From Aptenodytes patagonicus (lineage: Eukaryota > Chordata > Aves > Sphenisciformes > Spheniscidae): a stretch of DNA of 64,000 nucleotides. The notes beneath the pieces were generated by a model. It saw only the letters and a list, made by a program, of their open reading frames with translations. It searched no databases and had not been told where the DNA came from. Shown here in pieces: positions 35,746-50,700 of the stretch; positions within the stretch are counted from its first letter, which is position 1; each line of letters begins with the position of its first letter. The stretch is taken from contig NC_134950.1 in the NCBI RefSeq assembly GCF_965638725.1, positions 145,877,636-145,941,635 of the forward strand. The letters are read 5' to 3'. The translations under genes and the position numbers were made by a program.

Positions 35746-38700
35746 TTATCTTCTCATACCTGCGTGCAACTGAGTGTATGAAGTCGAACCTGTAAGATGG
35801 AGAAAGGTTTTCATCAAGATGACTTGAATAAGTTGATGAGAATTCACCAGTGACATGTTATTCAGCTGAATAAGCATGAAAGATTTTACATGGGAAATCT
35901 TTGAAGGACAAAACTTCCTCAAATGATGGATTTTATGCCGAAGTAAGACTTTAACACACTAACTGCAAAAATCATCCCCACATCAAGTTTGATAAATTAA
36001 GTCCCATTGATCTGACAATTTTCTGGATGTATTCTTTTTGCAGCACAAAAATTACCATCTATGGGACAAAAAGGCTATAACTTCTGTAATCAGTGGTAGG
36101 AGAAGAAATTCCCCTTGTACTCCCAACACCCCGATCTTCCGGGTACGTTTTTCTCCATCTAGCTTAAAATTTCAGTAAGATGTCAACCGAATCCTTGCTG
36201 CACATTCATTAGGGATCAGGGAAAGTTAAAGTGTTACCAATAAACTCAAAATCTGTAATTAAAGCACACTTGTATGTCTCCCCACAAAGAATTTTATAAT
36301 TTTCTTTTTAATGAGCTTTTTGCTGCAGCTCAGAATAGCCTCTTGTTTAAGGCTGAAAATGCCTAAAATCAAAGACGTTTGTTATGTACCTCAGAGAACC
36401 AGCACACACTTTACAACTTGGAGCCCTGCCTTGTGCTACCCAGGAGTCACGGGGGAGACTGCCTGAGCCCTTACCTGACTGCACACTGCCAAGTCGCCTT
36501 TGTAGTGCCTCCAGCCGATTGATGTAATCTGTTAAAGCTCTTTCAGGATCATAGTTCTGCAGTTGAGAACAGGCGAAAGAGACTGGGTTTAAATCGGCAT
36601 GCATACCGTGGAACCTAGGGGCAGAACACCACAGATGTTTTTAAAAAGCAAAATTTCAAATAAAAGTATCAGCAGACACAGCAAAACACTAAGTAGTGAC
36701 ACCTGACTGACTGCATGTCCCTTAACTTACCCTTGTGGTAGCCAGCACATCATACCCATTTAACCTCCCTGCCATTTATTGCCCAGGCCATCATACTGCC
36801 TCCCCCAGAGAGACCGCTTTTCCCAGTTGCCTTTTCTTTCTACTGCACCTGATTTGTTGCCGCATTTCTCTGGGACAAAGACTGACCAGCAAATTCCTAC
36901 TGCAGCAAAAGCCATGGTAGATTCAAGTTTGCTTTTCTATTAAGAAGCTTGTGTGAACAAGGACACAGCCATCTTTACAGGATTCTGTCTCTCTTCGTTA
37001 CTCTCTCTAAGTAAAAGTCAAAAGTGGCTAAAATAGATTAAACATTTTTTCCATGTAAACTGTTACGGTTGCCACAAACTAAGATTACCAACGTTGAGGT
37101 GGTTTATATAAAAATAAAGATCCAAAACGGCAAGAATCTAATATTCAGTAAAGCTCAGAGCCCACAACTCCGTACGAAGTCACCAAAGACTGATGGCACT
37201 CCTAAAAACCTTGCCTTTGGTGAAAAATACCTGGTTTCACTGGCATCCGATTCACCGATACCTCTGGTATCACAGCTTAGTACAGCCATCCAAAAGGGTT
37301 TAATCAAGAACAAGCAGCAGAGCTACCAAGCAGCTTCCACCCATGCTCTGGCCACGAGGCCGCGGTAATTCCTCCCAGCCTACAGTAACCAGATGACCCT
37401 CCCCAGCCACAGCGAGCGGCCCTGCTTTTCCCTTCCTTCGGCTGAGGGCACCTGAGGCAGCCCCTCCCCACATCACACCCTGCTGCCAGCCAGAAAGGTG
37501 GACAGGCAGCGGAGGTCTGCTTAGTCACAAAGCCTAGACTCTGCAGAGGTAGGCAAACGTAGCTCCATCCAGTCATCTACCACCAGTTCCAAGAACATGA
37601 CATAAATCAGACAGCAGAAGTCTGCAAGCTTTGGCCTTGATCAGGCGATGAATAAACGCACACTGAAGGCCCGAGATGCAATTTGTTACGTATCCTTACA
37701 AAAAAAGTAAAAAGCCTTACAGCATCAAAGATTACAAACCTTAGCAGTAAGCACTGATGCATTCATTTAGTTAAACAGTGTTCTGACAGACAGTAATGAT
37801 CTAAAATAAAACGTACTTATGTTGAAAGTTTACAGGAAATCTAGGAGACTCCATGTCTGACCTGGATCTATAGGAATGCCTTTGTTCTCCATAAAGATCC
37901 ATGCCACCAGAGAATGAATCAGGCCGTAATTCATTACCTAGAAATATAAAAAGCAACATCTTGAAAACGAAAACCTTTTGCACTTTACTGGGAATCTCAA
38001 ATGCAGGTTTTCTGTTTGCATATCACAAAAAAGGTGTTTAACAAATGTAGACCACTTTCAGACTGCTTCAGAGAAAACCAGAGGTGAAATCCTGGCCTCG
38101 CTGATGTCAATGAGGAAACTCTCACAGACTAGAGCAAGACAGGGTTTTAGTGCAGACCTAGGTAGCCAGGAATTAATAAAAAAGCTTCTGATTCTCCTTA
38201 GGCTCCTACCAAAAAGCAAACAGAAAACCAGATCTCCCAAACTTTAAGCCGTAACAAAAGGATGACAGGCTTTTGTTCTGAGGAAAAGACCAGGGAGGTC
38301 TGGTCAATAGGCTCCGTTGCCACTGTGGGGGACCTGTAGTTGCTACGATTCCTCTGTCCGTTCCTGTCCCCAGCATCCCCTCTCAGAGCTGGGGGTGCAG
38401 ATCTCTGAAGAGAAACCCAACGACGCAGCTGAAATTGTTTTTACAAACACACTCCATAGGAAGAGTTGCCATATTTTTTAAAATCCCGCCCACAACGGAG
38501 TAAAACAAGACTGAAGAGAAAGCAAATAGATTAGTGTCTGTGCTGAGCATGGAAACTCTCAGAAACCTGAGAAATAGGTTAATCCAAGCAATTACAGCAA
38601 AGAAAGGGGGAACAGCACCCCATTCATTCCACATGAGGAAAATACAAATTAAAAACCATCTCCATTAAGCAGTGGTGTGACTTGTGAATACCATTTTTCA

Positions 38701-41700
38701 GTCATTACTGGACTACGATTTACCTGTGTTCTGGCTAAAGACATCCCTATTGACATTTGGTATACCAGAACCCGTAACTCTGTGCCATCGACGAACCAGG
38801 AACTTCATTCTGCGTTTCAAAAAAAAAAACACCAAAAAAACTTCAGGATAAATGAAATAGTCTGCTAAAAATAATCTGCTTCTTGTATTCTAGAAGGCGT
38901 AAGAATTTCTTGAACGCCAAGCAAAATTAATGGATGGGCATCTAAAACCCGAAGATCAAGTAGGAAACATCCTTATACACATCCCTAAGAAAAACATCTT
39001 TTGTCCAAATCTGCTTTCAGCTTCACCTCTGCAATCCCCGCGGTTCCAGAGGTGCTGCATAAGTCCAAGTGGACAGCAAACGGCTCAAGCACCTAAGCAA
39101 CAGGGCATCAGCATTTTAAAATCACACTAAATAGACTTTTTGCCCTGTCACATCCCCAAAATTGTAACTGCAGAGCGCTATGAGTAAAAGCCTCACTTAC
39201 AACAGGTATAGGAACAGTTCCCTGAATTTATACTACGCACAAAGCTCAGATCAATAGCAAGCAGAAGCGCTTGGGGGTTCAAACCTTTGTGAAGAAGGTT
39301 TGCTAGCAACATGGCAGTACTATGCAGTAACCACCTTCACTTGTTCTTCCTCGTCTATTCCTATTCATCCTCAGTCTGAGACCTAAAGTCTTGTGAATTC
39401 AAAGGACTACCCAGATGGATAAAATTAGTTCATAAATCTGTACTATACTTACATGTAAGAATTTAATCTTTAAAGGAAATTAAGTTGCAGAAAATACCTT
39501 TGTAAATAAGTGCATGCCCTAGAATTGCTAGTAATTTTTTTTTCCTAATATTATGACTTTATCCAATACACTCCATCTTTGATTGATTATCAAATACAGA
39601 GCCGTTTTCAACTACAATCAGACTGCTTATTCCTATTACAGATTTTACCTGTGCTCTGCTCAACTTGTCACCCTACACAGTATCTACTATATTCATGACT
39701 ACCAAAAATGTATAATTTAAACAGGATGGAACATGACAAGTTCCAGATTCCACTAGAGTGCTAGAAAAGTAGATAATAAATTGCACAGTCATATCTATTC
39801 GAAATCTAACTTCCTCCAGTTTACCTTGAAATTGCGATGGACACTCTGACTGCAGAGCGAAATCTTGTAAAACCCTTTGAACGATGCGTGATGATTTCGA
39901 GGTCTGTGTAGGAAGGCTGTCCACCCATTCGTGCAATGAGGGCCAGCGTGGCTTCTTCACACTCCTGGAATCCGCCTAGTAACAGCAGCAAATATTTTTT
40001 CTGATATATGAGAGCTTTCCGAAAGCTCTCTGCTCGTAGGTATTTGCCATAAATTCTCTACAACAAGGAAAAAAAAAAGGCCCCATAAGCTCCAAGAATT
40101 ATTACAGTTCTAAGACTTTTGATATCATTACTCCTACAGCATTTCTGTGATTATTCATTTCTTGCTATCATGGAGAAGACGGCACTACTGCTCATACTTG
40201 TTGAATGTAGCTTCATAATTTGACCATCACCTGAGCAGCAAGCACACACAAAAGGACAATATAGGTGCTTACATCTCATATCATTCTTGGGGAGAAAAAC
40301 TAAAAGTCAGGTTTCTGAGGATGAAAATTTTAAAACTGAATTAATATCTGTTTACTTAGAGTAAGCAGAGTGAACACAGTGAAAAATAGGCCCAAATCAA
40401 AATGAAAAAAGCAGCTGTAGTTAGTATGTGGGCAACAAAGTCTTCCTACCCTTAAAACAGCATTTTCAGAATCTGATCCCAGTTCTCTGAGGAAAGCTTC
40501 GCTCCTGAGCTCTGCTCTCAGCTTGGAGAGCTCCGCATCGGCTTGTTTCAAAGATTTCTGCAGCGACAGCTTTTCTCTGTTCCAAATCTCCTTCTCAGAG
40601 GCAACAAGAGTATCGATATTAACTCCAACATCCGATGAGTGTCTAGAAGACTGAAGACGAAAGAAACTGAATTTGAACCACACAGTTTGGAAAAGCCTGA
40701 GCTGTGTCATTCTAGGCATTGGTTTGGTGGACAGCTCATAAAATTAATGAGAGAAAAACTACCCACTGATTGGATTTGAGGCCACCCTTGCATCCTAACA
40801 CCTCAGAAGCAGTGAGTTTGGGAGCCTGATCAATGTCCTAGAAAAATACAGCTTCTCCAACCCCCCCCATTGGATCATACTAGCTTCATGATCTTGAAGC
40901 TATCTGGATCTATTTGCTACTCATCATGGTGATGAGATACAGATCAAAAAGAGAAGCACACGGAATTTAAAAGAAAAGAGCACTTAACAAAAAGAAGCTG
41001 GGTAAAATCACAAAGTTCACAGTAAACAGAGTGAGTCAAGATATATTGACCACAGGACAAGAATAACTCACATCCATTTACTCTGCAGAGGGAAGCCAAG
41101 ACAGACAGACAGCCTAGGTGACTAGGAAAAAGAATGATGCTTTTATGCCTATATATACATCGTTATATCAGCACCACTAAAGACATACATAGTCTCCAGA
41201 AGGTTGTCTGTGCTGGTATCTTCTCAGTTCTTCCTCCAGCTTCATAACTGCATTCCTCAAATTATTCTTTTCTTCACTCAGTCTGCTGACAAAGCCCGTC
41301 AGCTCAGCATTTTGTCTCAGCAGCCTCTCAGTCAATGAGCTAGATGGAGTCCCTGGTGGTAGCACTAGCTTCAGCTAGAAGGAAGAAAGAAAACCAAACA
41401 CAACTTGTATTAGATCCAAGTTGCCAACTTGAAAATAACTGGCTTCCAGTGAAAAACTTTTGTAGATAATGACAATAACTTCGTAATAACTTATATAAAG
41501 AAAACATAAGTGTACGTGTAAACTATAGAGTAATATGACTTTCTCTTCTATGCTTATCCTGTATATCACAGCGGAATATTTTCATGCAAGCTCAATTGTA
41601 CCAGCTACAACAATTTGCAAAGCTTTTCTACTATGTTTAGGTTTATCTAACTTAGAGGAAAAGAAAAGCCCCAAAGCTTTTTTCAAGTCATGTTGAAAAC

Positions 41701-44700
41701 ACTTGCTTAAAATGCAGGTAAGGGCCAAGCTCAGTTAAAATCAAATATTGCTGAAGTCTTTGTAACAGATTACCGCATTTCATTTTTTACACAGGTGCAC
41801 ACTATTCAATCTTTGACTGCCTTTCCTTTGGTAAACATAGGGCAGTGTAAGTAAATGTGTTGTATCAACACAATATAGTAAATATTAAATGTTGATTTTA
41901 ATATCGGGAAGTACTGAGCAAAGTTTCCTCAGTTAGAGAAATACTGCTGAAAGGAAAACACCTTTTCTTAAAGAAAAAGCCATGAGATTCAAAAATTTAT
42001 AATTAAACTGGGAAAGTTTTAATTTGAAAGTTGAAAATTCACTTTTAAGGCAATTAAAATTGAAAAAATAAAAGGAAAGGGGTTTTTACACTTCACCAAC
42101 TCCAAATCAGAACACTCACTGGAGCAGTTTTTCCTCTATAAAGGAACAGACCTGGATAAGTACAGACATAACAACTCCTTTGCTGGTTTCTGCTCACAGC
42201 TCATCATCCAAACTCTCCCACCAAAGTTAGGACATTGCACGCTCACCTCTTCCAGATAGGACAATCCGGGCAGTTTTTGCAGCTCTGAAATAACTTCTTC
42301 AATAGCATTTTGTATTGCAATGAAGTCTTGATCGTCTGCTGTTTCAAACTGTAATCTGAAACAAAAGTGACAGTTTCAACAGCAGGTACAGTCTGACACC
42401 ACGAGCCAGCCTGATAGGACTTTCCATCGATCTATACGCACTGGGACTTTAGCAAGTCACTTCAGCATAGTTACTGGAGACATGGCAACATTTTCAAGAC
42501 TGCTCAGTGACTCTAAATGAAATTGGCTTGATTTTATAAGGAATTTGCACAGAACAGTTTCCACTAATTTTGAGAAAAGGATGTTCTACATGAAGCACAT
42601 TCAAAAATGTGGGTCTGCTTCCCACAAATTTGTTGAATCTGTGTGAGCAAAATCTCTGGGTATTTTCAAGATATAATGCATTCTGCTTTGCCCAAATGTT
42701 TCAGACTGAATGTTTGATATTAAATCACCATCACAGCAAAATAAAAACAGATTCAAACCTCCCATGGACCTGGTACCATGTTTTTTTTTTTTTCTTATGG
42801 AGATAGTAACCCGAGAAAATAAGAATCAAGATCAGTTTCACTTGACCATAAAATATTAATTTTTTTCTGGGGAAAGCAAGGGGGATGATCCATAGCAATA
42901 ATCCCTGTATTTGTCCCCTTATACAGTGAATTATTCCATTACTAAATTGTTTTAAAGTGATCTACCTACACCATACCCAAACAAACCTTATCACTTTTCA
43001 GAGATAAAAAGACAATTTTGCTGCAACTTATAAAGGACCATATTAAACACGTAAGATTTAGAGCAGCACTTGATACTCTGTGATCCTGTCTTACATCAGT
43101 ATATCTCAAGTAATGGCATATACTATAAAACTAGAACAACCCCAAAATCAGTTAGGCCCGCAGTCTGTGAATTACGATTAAAACCCAACATATTAGCTTG
43201 CTTGTTGCTATTAACAAAACCAAGTAGCTGAAGGCTGGTCTAACCTGCTAGCAGCTTTCCGAGCCAACTGCTTCAGCTTTGGAGATGCGTTTTGCAGCTT
43301 TTGTCTGACATTTTCCAGAATTTCAGTAGCAGCAGAGAGATCTCCTCCTCCCGTCAGCGTGGGGTAGGTTGATTCACTTGTCTCGGCTCCTTCCATTTTT
43401 TGCTGGAGAACCCAATTTCTTGTTCTGTCATTGGGTGTATCCCAGGTAGTCTGTACATAAATATGGGTTTTTTTTAATATATATATATATATATAAAAAT
43501 AAAAAAGTGTATGTGGTCCAGTGCTTTAAAATGGAAACATTTGATTCTGAAACACACCCAGAAATTGAAGAACAAACAATTCTGACACAGAAAGGAGTTG
43601 GGTGTGACTACACTACTGTTGTAGCATACCACTAAACTATTATTTGTGAATGGTATAGTGTGATGCCTCTCTTGACTAAGATCTAGCAATCATACAGCTA
43701 CAGTGTGAACCCATTCAACAAACTCAGCCGGCAGGAAGCCACCAGGCCTTTCTGTTTCTTCCACCAGCAGCTCCTTTACCAGTTGTGCATGGAATTTGGG
43801 GAACTATGCCCATGTGTTTGGGTGACCAATTCATAGTCAGAGGAGCAGGACTGGAAAAGCCCACTGTGGTCGTGAAGGTCAGTCCACAGTCACAAGCAAC
43901 GATACCACTGATGCTACCACAAGTGAAGCAATGCACTGAACATGTGCTCCTCAGCCTCACTAACACCCCCTGACACTGGCCATGGAAGAACTGCTAGCCC
44001 TCCCAAGGAAACCTGAGTCTACGGCTGTGCCTTTCGTTTTTTGACCACAGTGTGGTACCAATGAAAAAAAGCAGGGTGTTGCAAATGTCACAGGAAGCAG
44101 CAGGAGATTAATTATTTGAAACTCCAGGCAGATCCTGGAAAGCAGATCATAGCGTCTGCTGCCGAGGGGAAAAAGCCCCAACAGCCGCTGCCAACCTGAT
44201 CCAAGGGAAGATTCTTCGTTGACCGCAGTGCTGGCAGTTACCTCTGAGCAGAAGAGCAAGGTGCACAAACTGAGCGTGGCAGGAAGGCTGATGCTATCAC
44301 AGTTATCAATACACTCAACATCCTGCCTCTAGCTGTGGGTAGTTTCCAATGCTTCAGAAGATTAAAACCAGTAGCCAAATCAGATGAAGAGAAAAATTTC
44401 CTTCCTGGCTCCACAGACAGACAGCTGCCAAAAAGCATGGAATGATGGCAGGATGGGCAAAAACATGGTCAGCAAAGAGGCAACTCTCCTGTCAACCCTC
44501 TCTGGGACTATCCACAAATCACTCAGGCAGCAACATTTATCTCTTACAGGGAAGTTTCAGAAGAGTTTTAGAAGTAATTTAAAAATAATTTTAAAACTTT
44601 CCAAACTTTTTATGAGAGAGAAAAATTTACAGGCAACAGTGGTTCCAACTTCCATTCATCTAAAAATTAGGTTAAATTCTTAAATTAATTTTTTACCTGT

Positions 44701-47700
44701 ATACATATTCATGTATATACTTGTTTGATTAGTTACTCATTTAATTATTGAAGTTGTTGGGATATCACTTTTAAATGTTTCAAAGACCACTTGTGGTTTA
44801 TGAACTAAAGATTAAGAGCGCTGAGCTGGAGCATTCCTGAGTAGGAATAGCTCATTCCTGCGACTGGGTGCAGGGAATATTCTTCTCCTATACTGAGACA
44901 CAAAGTGTGTGTATACATTCAGATGCATTTCTCCTGCTCACACTCCTCCTTACACACCTCTACAGCTTCATTCTCAGAGGATGCATGTGAATAGTTTTAG
45001 GTAGCAAAACTGGAATGCTTTCCCTTTCTGTGGTGCCCTTATTCTGTAATCTGCAGACTATATTCTAGATTGAGTAAAGGCACAGTGACACACAATGCTA
45101 ATTGAACAAAAGAATTAAAAGCTAAATTGCACAGCTCAGTATCACATATTGCTCTCAGTCCTACTGTACCTCATTTGGATTGTGGCTTAGTGTCCTTTCT
45201 GCTTCCTTTCTTCCTTCGTTCTCCTGCTCCTTTTTCTGTAGTTCTTGGATTATTTCCTGCAACTTCTTTGTTTCATTCCCTAATTTATGAACTTCTTGCT
45301 TCTTTTCTCCAAGTTGCCACTGAAGGTCTTCTACTTTGGACTCCAGTTCATGGAGTTTCTTCTGTGCTATTATGTTAGCATCTTGTTCTGCTTGTAATGC
45401 TTTCCTCTGGATCTGCCTTTCTTTTTCCATTTGCTGTCTCACTTGCACAGATTCCAGTTTATACTTCTCCATCTCACTTACTAACTCCACTATACGGTCA
45501 TGCTTTTCATCCATTTGTTTCTGTAGCTCTTTAAGTAATTCCTCAGATGGATTAGGTGTTCCAGCTTGCCCCTTATCTTCAGCACTTTGAAGCTGAGCAC
45601 ATAGCTCTTTTTCCCTTTCTAGGGCACTGCTTATTTCAAGAGCTCGAACCTTCTCTGATTCAAGAAGCACCTGCAACTCAGAATTACGGCCTTGTTCACG
45701 TGACAGCTGGGCAGCACTGAGTGCTTCTTGGGATTCAATTTTCTGTTGCAGATCATTTGACAGCTGTTTCTCTTGCTCCAAAAGTTTAGTTAACTGTAAG
45801 TTCTTTTGTTTCTGATCTTCAAGTGAAAATTTTAAATCCTTCCAGAAGAAAACAGAAGAATTGATTAAACCCATTTGTGTATACTTTCCATTATCTTCTG
45901 CAAATTGCAAATATGCTACCTTTACACACGTTGCTTTTATCAGGTTTTGCTATTCACAATTAATGTGACAATACTCTGAATGCTGCAGTTGCATCTGATA
46001 TTAAAATGTATTACAGGTGTCTGTATTCTAAAATCAGATCATCTCATAAAAGAATATTTGTAACATATACTTTTGAATGAGATACAAACAGCCGTAGTTC
46101 TGAAGTTGAAGATAACTAGCTGCTTTTACTTTCTAAAACTGTGGAAGTGATTTTGCAAGTTAAGATTTCAAGATGTAAGTAAATCTATGCTGTTAAAGTG
46201 ATCGCTTTTTTGTCTTGATATTTGTACTACGATACCTGCTCTCTCCCTCACTCTATCAGATACTGCAGAGGTACCAAGGAAGCTACTAATGCATTTTCTC
46301 CTAAAGTAAACTCCCTAGTTTGGTTTTCATGAGGTGAAACTGCTGACTCTTAAAATGGAGACAAACAGTATCACTCCTTAAACAGTATTCTTAAATACTA
46401 TCTTTTATGAGTTAGGTTGCGGTGGGGGCTAGGTGTAGCCATGTTAGCAGCGTCCTCTCCCCCTGAATATCTGAAGGCTATTATACAAAGTAGAATCTTT
46501 TCATCTTGGCCCTGAAAAGAGCAGTTGTAAAATTCCTATTGATTTAAATGGAATTTGGATCAGGCCTTTTTCTTTCTTTGCCACACAGCTTCTATACATC
46601 TTTCTTCAGCTCTAGATGATATAATACTGCTGTTGAAGACAGAACATGGACCACACACGGGACAAAAACGTAAGCTGAGATTATTATGAAAAAGAATATT
46701 TGCATGCTCCTTGATGTTCCAGGCCATTTGGGATTATGGAATACCTCAAGCTCTTCTCTTCCTCTTTCCTCGCTGCGTTCCATTTTAGCTTTTTCCTTTT
46801 CCAAAGCCCACTGTACTTCTCTTGATTTTTTCTGTTCGCTGGCCATTGTATCCTTGAGAATATCTAGCTCAGCTGCTTTTTCTTTAACTTCAGTCCTAAA
46901 AGAGAAATGGGCAACCTTTAGATTAGACAATGGCTCTAATCCTATTACGGTAACATCAGTTACTTGATATTTATTCCATCTTGTGCACTGAAAACACTGC
47001 TCGTGTAGTAGAGTCACAGTGAAAAGCCTATTTCGAAAAACAAGCCTAACTCAAAAATAAAAAGAGTTGCATAGCTCAAAAATGACAGAAAGTGTGTCCA
47101 TCCTGCTAACTTTGTAGCTGCCATTTTTTTATTAATTGGTGGCTCAGAGGCAGCTAGTGTTCAACTTAATCCAGTCACTGGCCAAAATCTGAAAGAATAC
47201 AGGGAAAATGCATCTTGCTGCCGTGTATCTCAAAGGGGAAAAATAAAAATATAAATAAAATCTATCTGGGGGGCCGGAATCAATGCCCTGAATTTTCATT
47301 TTTTTGCAAATCAATTTTGCATCAATCTGCGAAAGAATCTTGCTCCTGATGGTCTGTAAAGGCTGTAAGGTAATCTATAAAGTAATACCAACTTAAGCTC
47401 TGTCTTAATTTGTTATCTCTGAGCTGAACATTAAGATGCTGTACATGGGCTCATCCATCTGGTAAAGGCATAAATAACAATGGCTTTCCTGAGTGCCAAA
47501 TATTTGGCCTGTTACCCCTGCTGTTGATCATGGCAAAGCAACACTTAGAAGTTATAGAATTTCATATGGAAGTACTTGCAAAGTCATCTTAACTCTGCAA
47601 TTTTTTTTCTCCACATTCAGTTTTAGAAGCAGAAAAACCTTTAATAAATATGGTATACCTATTAGCTTGTATACAGTAGTCTAATGTATCAAAATTTAAA

Positions 47701-50700
47701 AAGAAACTTGATGTTAATAAATCATTAAATCAAACTATGAATCAGATCTTAATCTATAGAATTACATTTTTTGTCAAATGGAACAGAAGTCTATTTTTTG
47801 TCAGGTATGTTTTACAGGAAAACTGAGAAGCATTTACATTACATGAGATCAATTTCCTTAATAAAATCAGTATTACAATTTGAGACAAGATAGAAAAGAT
47901 CATCTTCACTGTCAGCACAGGAAGTTTGGCACTGAAAGCCGCACCTGATGGTTTCTAGGTCCTTGAAGTGCTTGTGCTGTGCTTTAAGGGTTGTTTCAAG
48001 CTCTAGTTTGGCTTGTGCAAGTTCATTCTTCAGCTCAGCACCCATCATTCTCTCTGAATTCAGCTGTTCCTGAAGCTCAGCTGCTCTGTCCTTCATACTC
48101 CGGAGCTCCACTTGCATCTCCAGTATCTGTGACTGCTTCTGCTGCATATTATACTCCAGCATTTCTAATGAGAGTACCATCAATATGGAAATTACTTAGT
48201 AAACAAACAACACTGTCTATCTGGGTAAATTTTCCCCTAGCACAGAGAATGACCATGAGGCTATCACTAAGAGTGATATTTTAAAATAATATATTCTTTC
48301 AATAGTGGAGTGAAAGCAAAACCTTTATGCCTTTTATACTGGAGTACCTTTCACACTTTCCAAGAAATCACTTCAACTCTTGAAAAGGCTATGTGTGCAA
48401 CCATATTGATATGTATCATTTGGATTATGACTAACATAACCGGTTAGGTATGTATGTATACTTGTGACCAAATTTTTGTGACAAAACACTGACAGTGAGC
48501 ATTTACTTAATTTTAAAGTATACTTGTTCTCTGAACTTTTTGTTGTTCATTCTAATTGCTTCTTAGTTTACTCATTATGACTGACTATCCAACTTGGATA
48601 ATTTCAAAGCTGTTGAACCTAAACACTGAAGCGCATACATGGAAAATAACCTTAAAATACAAGCCCGATTTTTACAGCAACTGAAATAACTTTGTATCAC
48701 TTTCAATTTGATACAAGTCATAAGAACACAGACTATATCTTAATTTTTGCAAAATTAGTCCAATAAGATTGAAAAAGATGAAAAGTATGCATGCTGAGAA
48801 CATGAGTATCAAAATCAGAGAGCAAAGAAAGTCAGTATTTTTTCACCTACAATGTTATGAGCACTGCCATGAAAGCATTTGGAAATAGACGCATATTACC
48901 ACAGAAGTCACCTTGGCTTTTTGAATCAATCTCTTGTTCTCTCTTTGGATTATTTTTCTTACTGTTCATCTGGGCACGTAATACTTGAATCTCCATCAGC
49001 AAACTACTTCTGTCTGCATTCTGAAGACAGTCCATTGCTGCTCTCTGGTTAGTAGCCTATTAGCATTAGAAACATTTAAAAGTAAAACTCCAGATTTTAT
49101 TAGAATATCTATGGTGTGGATATTACATTTACTTATACATTCATAGTGCATATATATTCAAAACATTTTCAGTCAAGTCATAATTAAGTCAATATTATAG
49201 TATTGGGAAGAACTGCCTTTTTTTTTTTTTTTTTTTTTAAATTTCTCTACTAGGCATCAAAATTATAGAATCAAGAGAGCTATCAGTTTTACGGCAAATT
49301 GTAATCTTCCTCACTAATCCTTCCATGTTCCAGAGGAGGTAACTGACTTCTCTCTGTCCCACAGCAGCCTTATCACTTCCTCTTCTTACAACTTGCTTCA
49401 TATATACAAGCTACCTTTTCTCTTAGACAGTGTAACATAATTCTAATTAACTTAATGAAATCAAGCTCAGGACAACTGTGTTTAATTGCAATTGATCTCT
49501 GAAGGCTGTATTTTTTCTATAGCTTGTGCACCCAAAAATCTTTCCCGCACCACATCAGTTTTTCTTTTTAAAGACACCTCTTCTTCCTACAAGTCTTTCT
49601 TTGTTTTCACCCTTAGACTGTCAAAACTACTATTAATACATGTATTTTTAAATGGGTTTATACATTCAAAATTAAAATCTAAGGTAGACAAACACACTTT
49701 GCCTAAAGTATGTTTTATATTACCTGCTCTTGTAGTCTGTGCTCTAACTGATTCATCAATATCCCTGCATCTCTTGTGCCCAGTTCTGCAAGTTCAGTTT
49801 GAAACACAGCAAGAAGAACATTTTGTTCTCTCACAAAAAGCTGTTGAATAGCATGCAGAAGTTCTCCTCGCCAGTCTGAGACACCTTCAGGAGGTTCAGT
49901 ACTTGCATAAATCTACAGTGGTATAAAAAACAATTTAAACAGCAGAATTCAAAGATTACATCAAGAATGGTCATTATCATTTTACATCAAGTGTGTGTTT
50001 TCAGTGGAATATTGAGCCTTTCTTACTCAACAGCTACGTAACATTCATTCATACAAATGGATGTATTTATTCTACACGTTATGATTTATTCTGCATGCAC
50101 AAATGCTAAACTTACCTGTGTTTTAGATAGAAGCAATTTAGCTTTTTATAACTGAAAACTTCGCCCCGTATAGTTATTATTTATGTTACTGCATCACACT
50201 ATCCTTTTAATTTTATGGATGTTACATGTATGTTCCTAGACTCTCACAGAGATATGTGGTAGTGTGCAGATATTGTGTATGAAGAAGATTTAATTTTATA
50301 ATGATATAAAGTTAATCCCCCCACTTCGCATGCTGAAGGAAATGCAGAAGTAATAGAAACTACCTACATATACCTAGAAGTCTAATTGGGATAATTAGAC
50401 AGGCGAGTCCTAATAAGTTTTAACAGATTACTGATTAATACTGTGTTACATTTTGAACAATTTTTCCCCTCTTTCCTCTCACTACAGTATCTTTTTAATA
50501 GAATCCAAGTTCTACTACACCAATAAATAACATTAAAAAAATCTACTTTAACTGCTACTGGAAACATGCTTTCAAAATAGAATTGTTTTTAAAAGGTGGA
50601 CCTATACAGTCAAAAGCCATCGATGCACAGAAGAACAAATGCAAACTGTAATTTAAGGTATATTTTATTGCCAGAAAGTGCGACATGCAGTTTTCCTGCA

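Noticed and set aside
36310-36330. Alternative AKAP9 last exon after a CTGCAG acceptor, ending in a short Lys-rich tail and stop
   Set aside because: It keeps frame but has no similarity to the AKAP9 C-terminus, while the exon at 35746-35789 matches the conserved ending.
36347-36474. Extension of the AKAP9 penultimate exon past QSG into an alternative C-terminus
   Set aside because: A good GTAAGG donor lies at the exon end, and the true terminal exon with HAGMRR-stop was found at 35746-35789 behind a strong acceptor.
45336-45590. 84-aa open frame on the plus strand, Ser/Cys/Leu-rich
   Set aside because: It is a shadow of the AKAP9 coiled-coil exon 45170-45838 on the minus strand.
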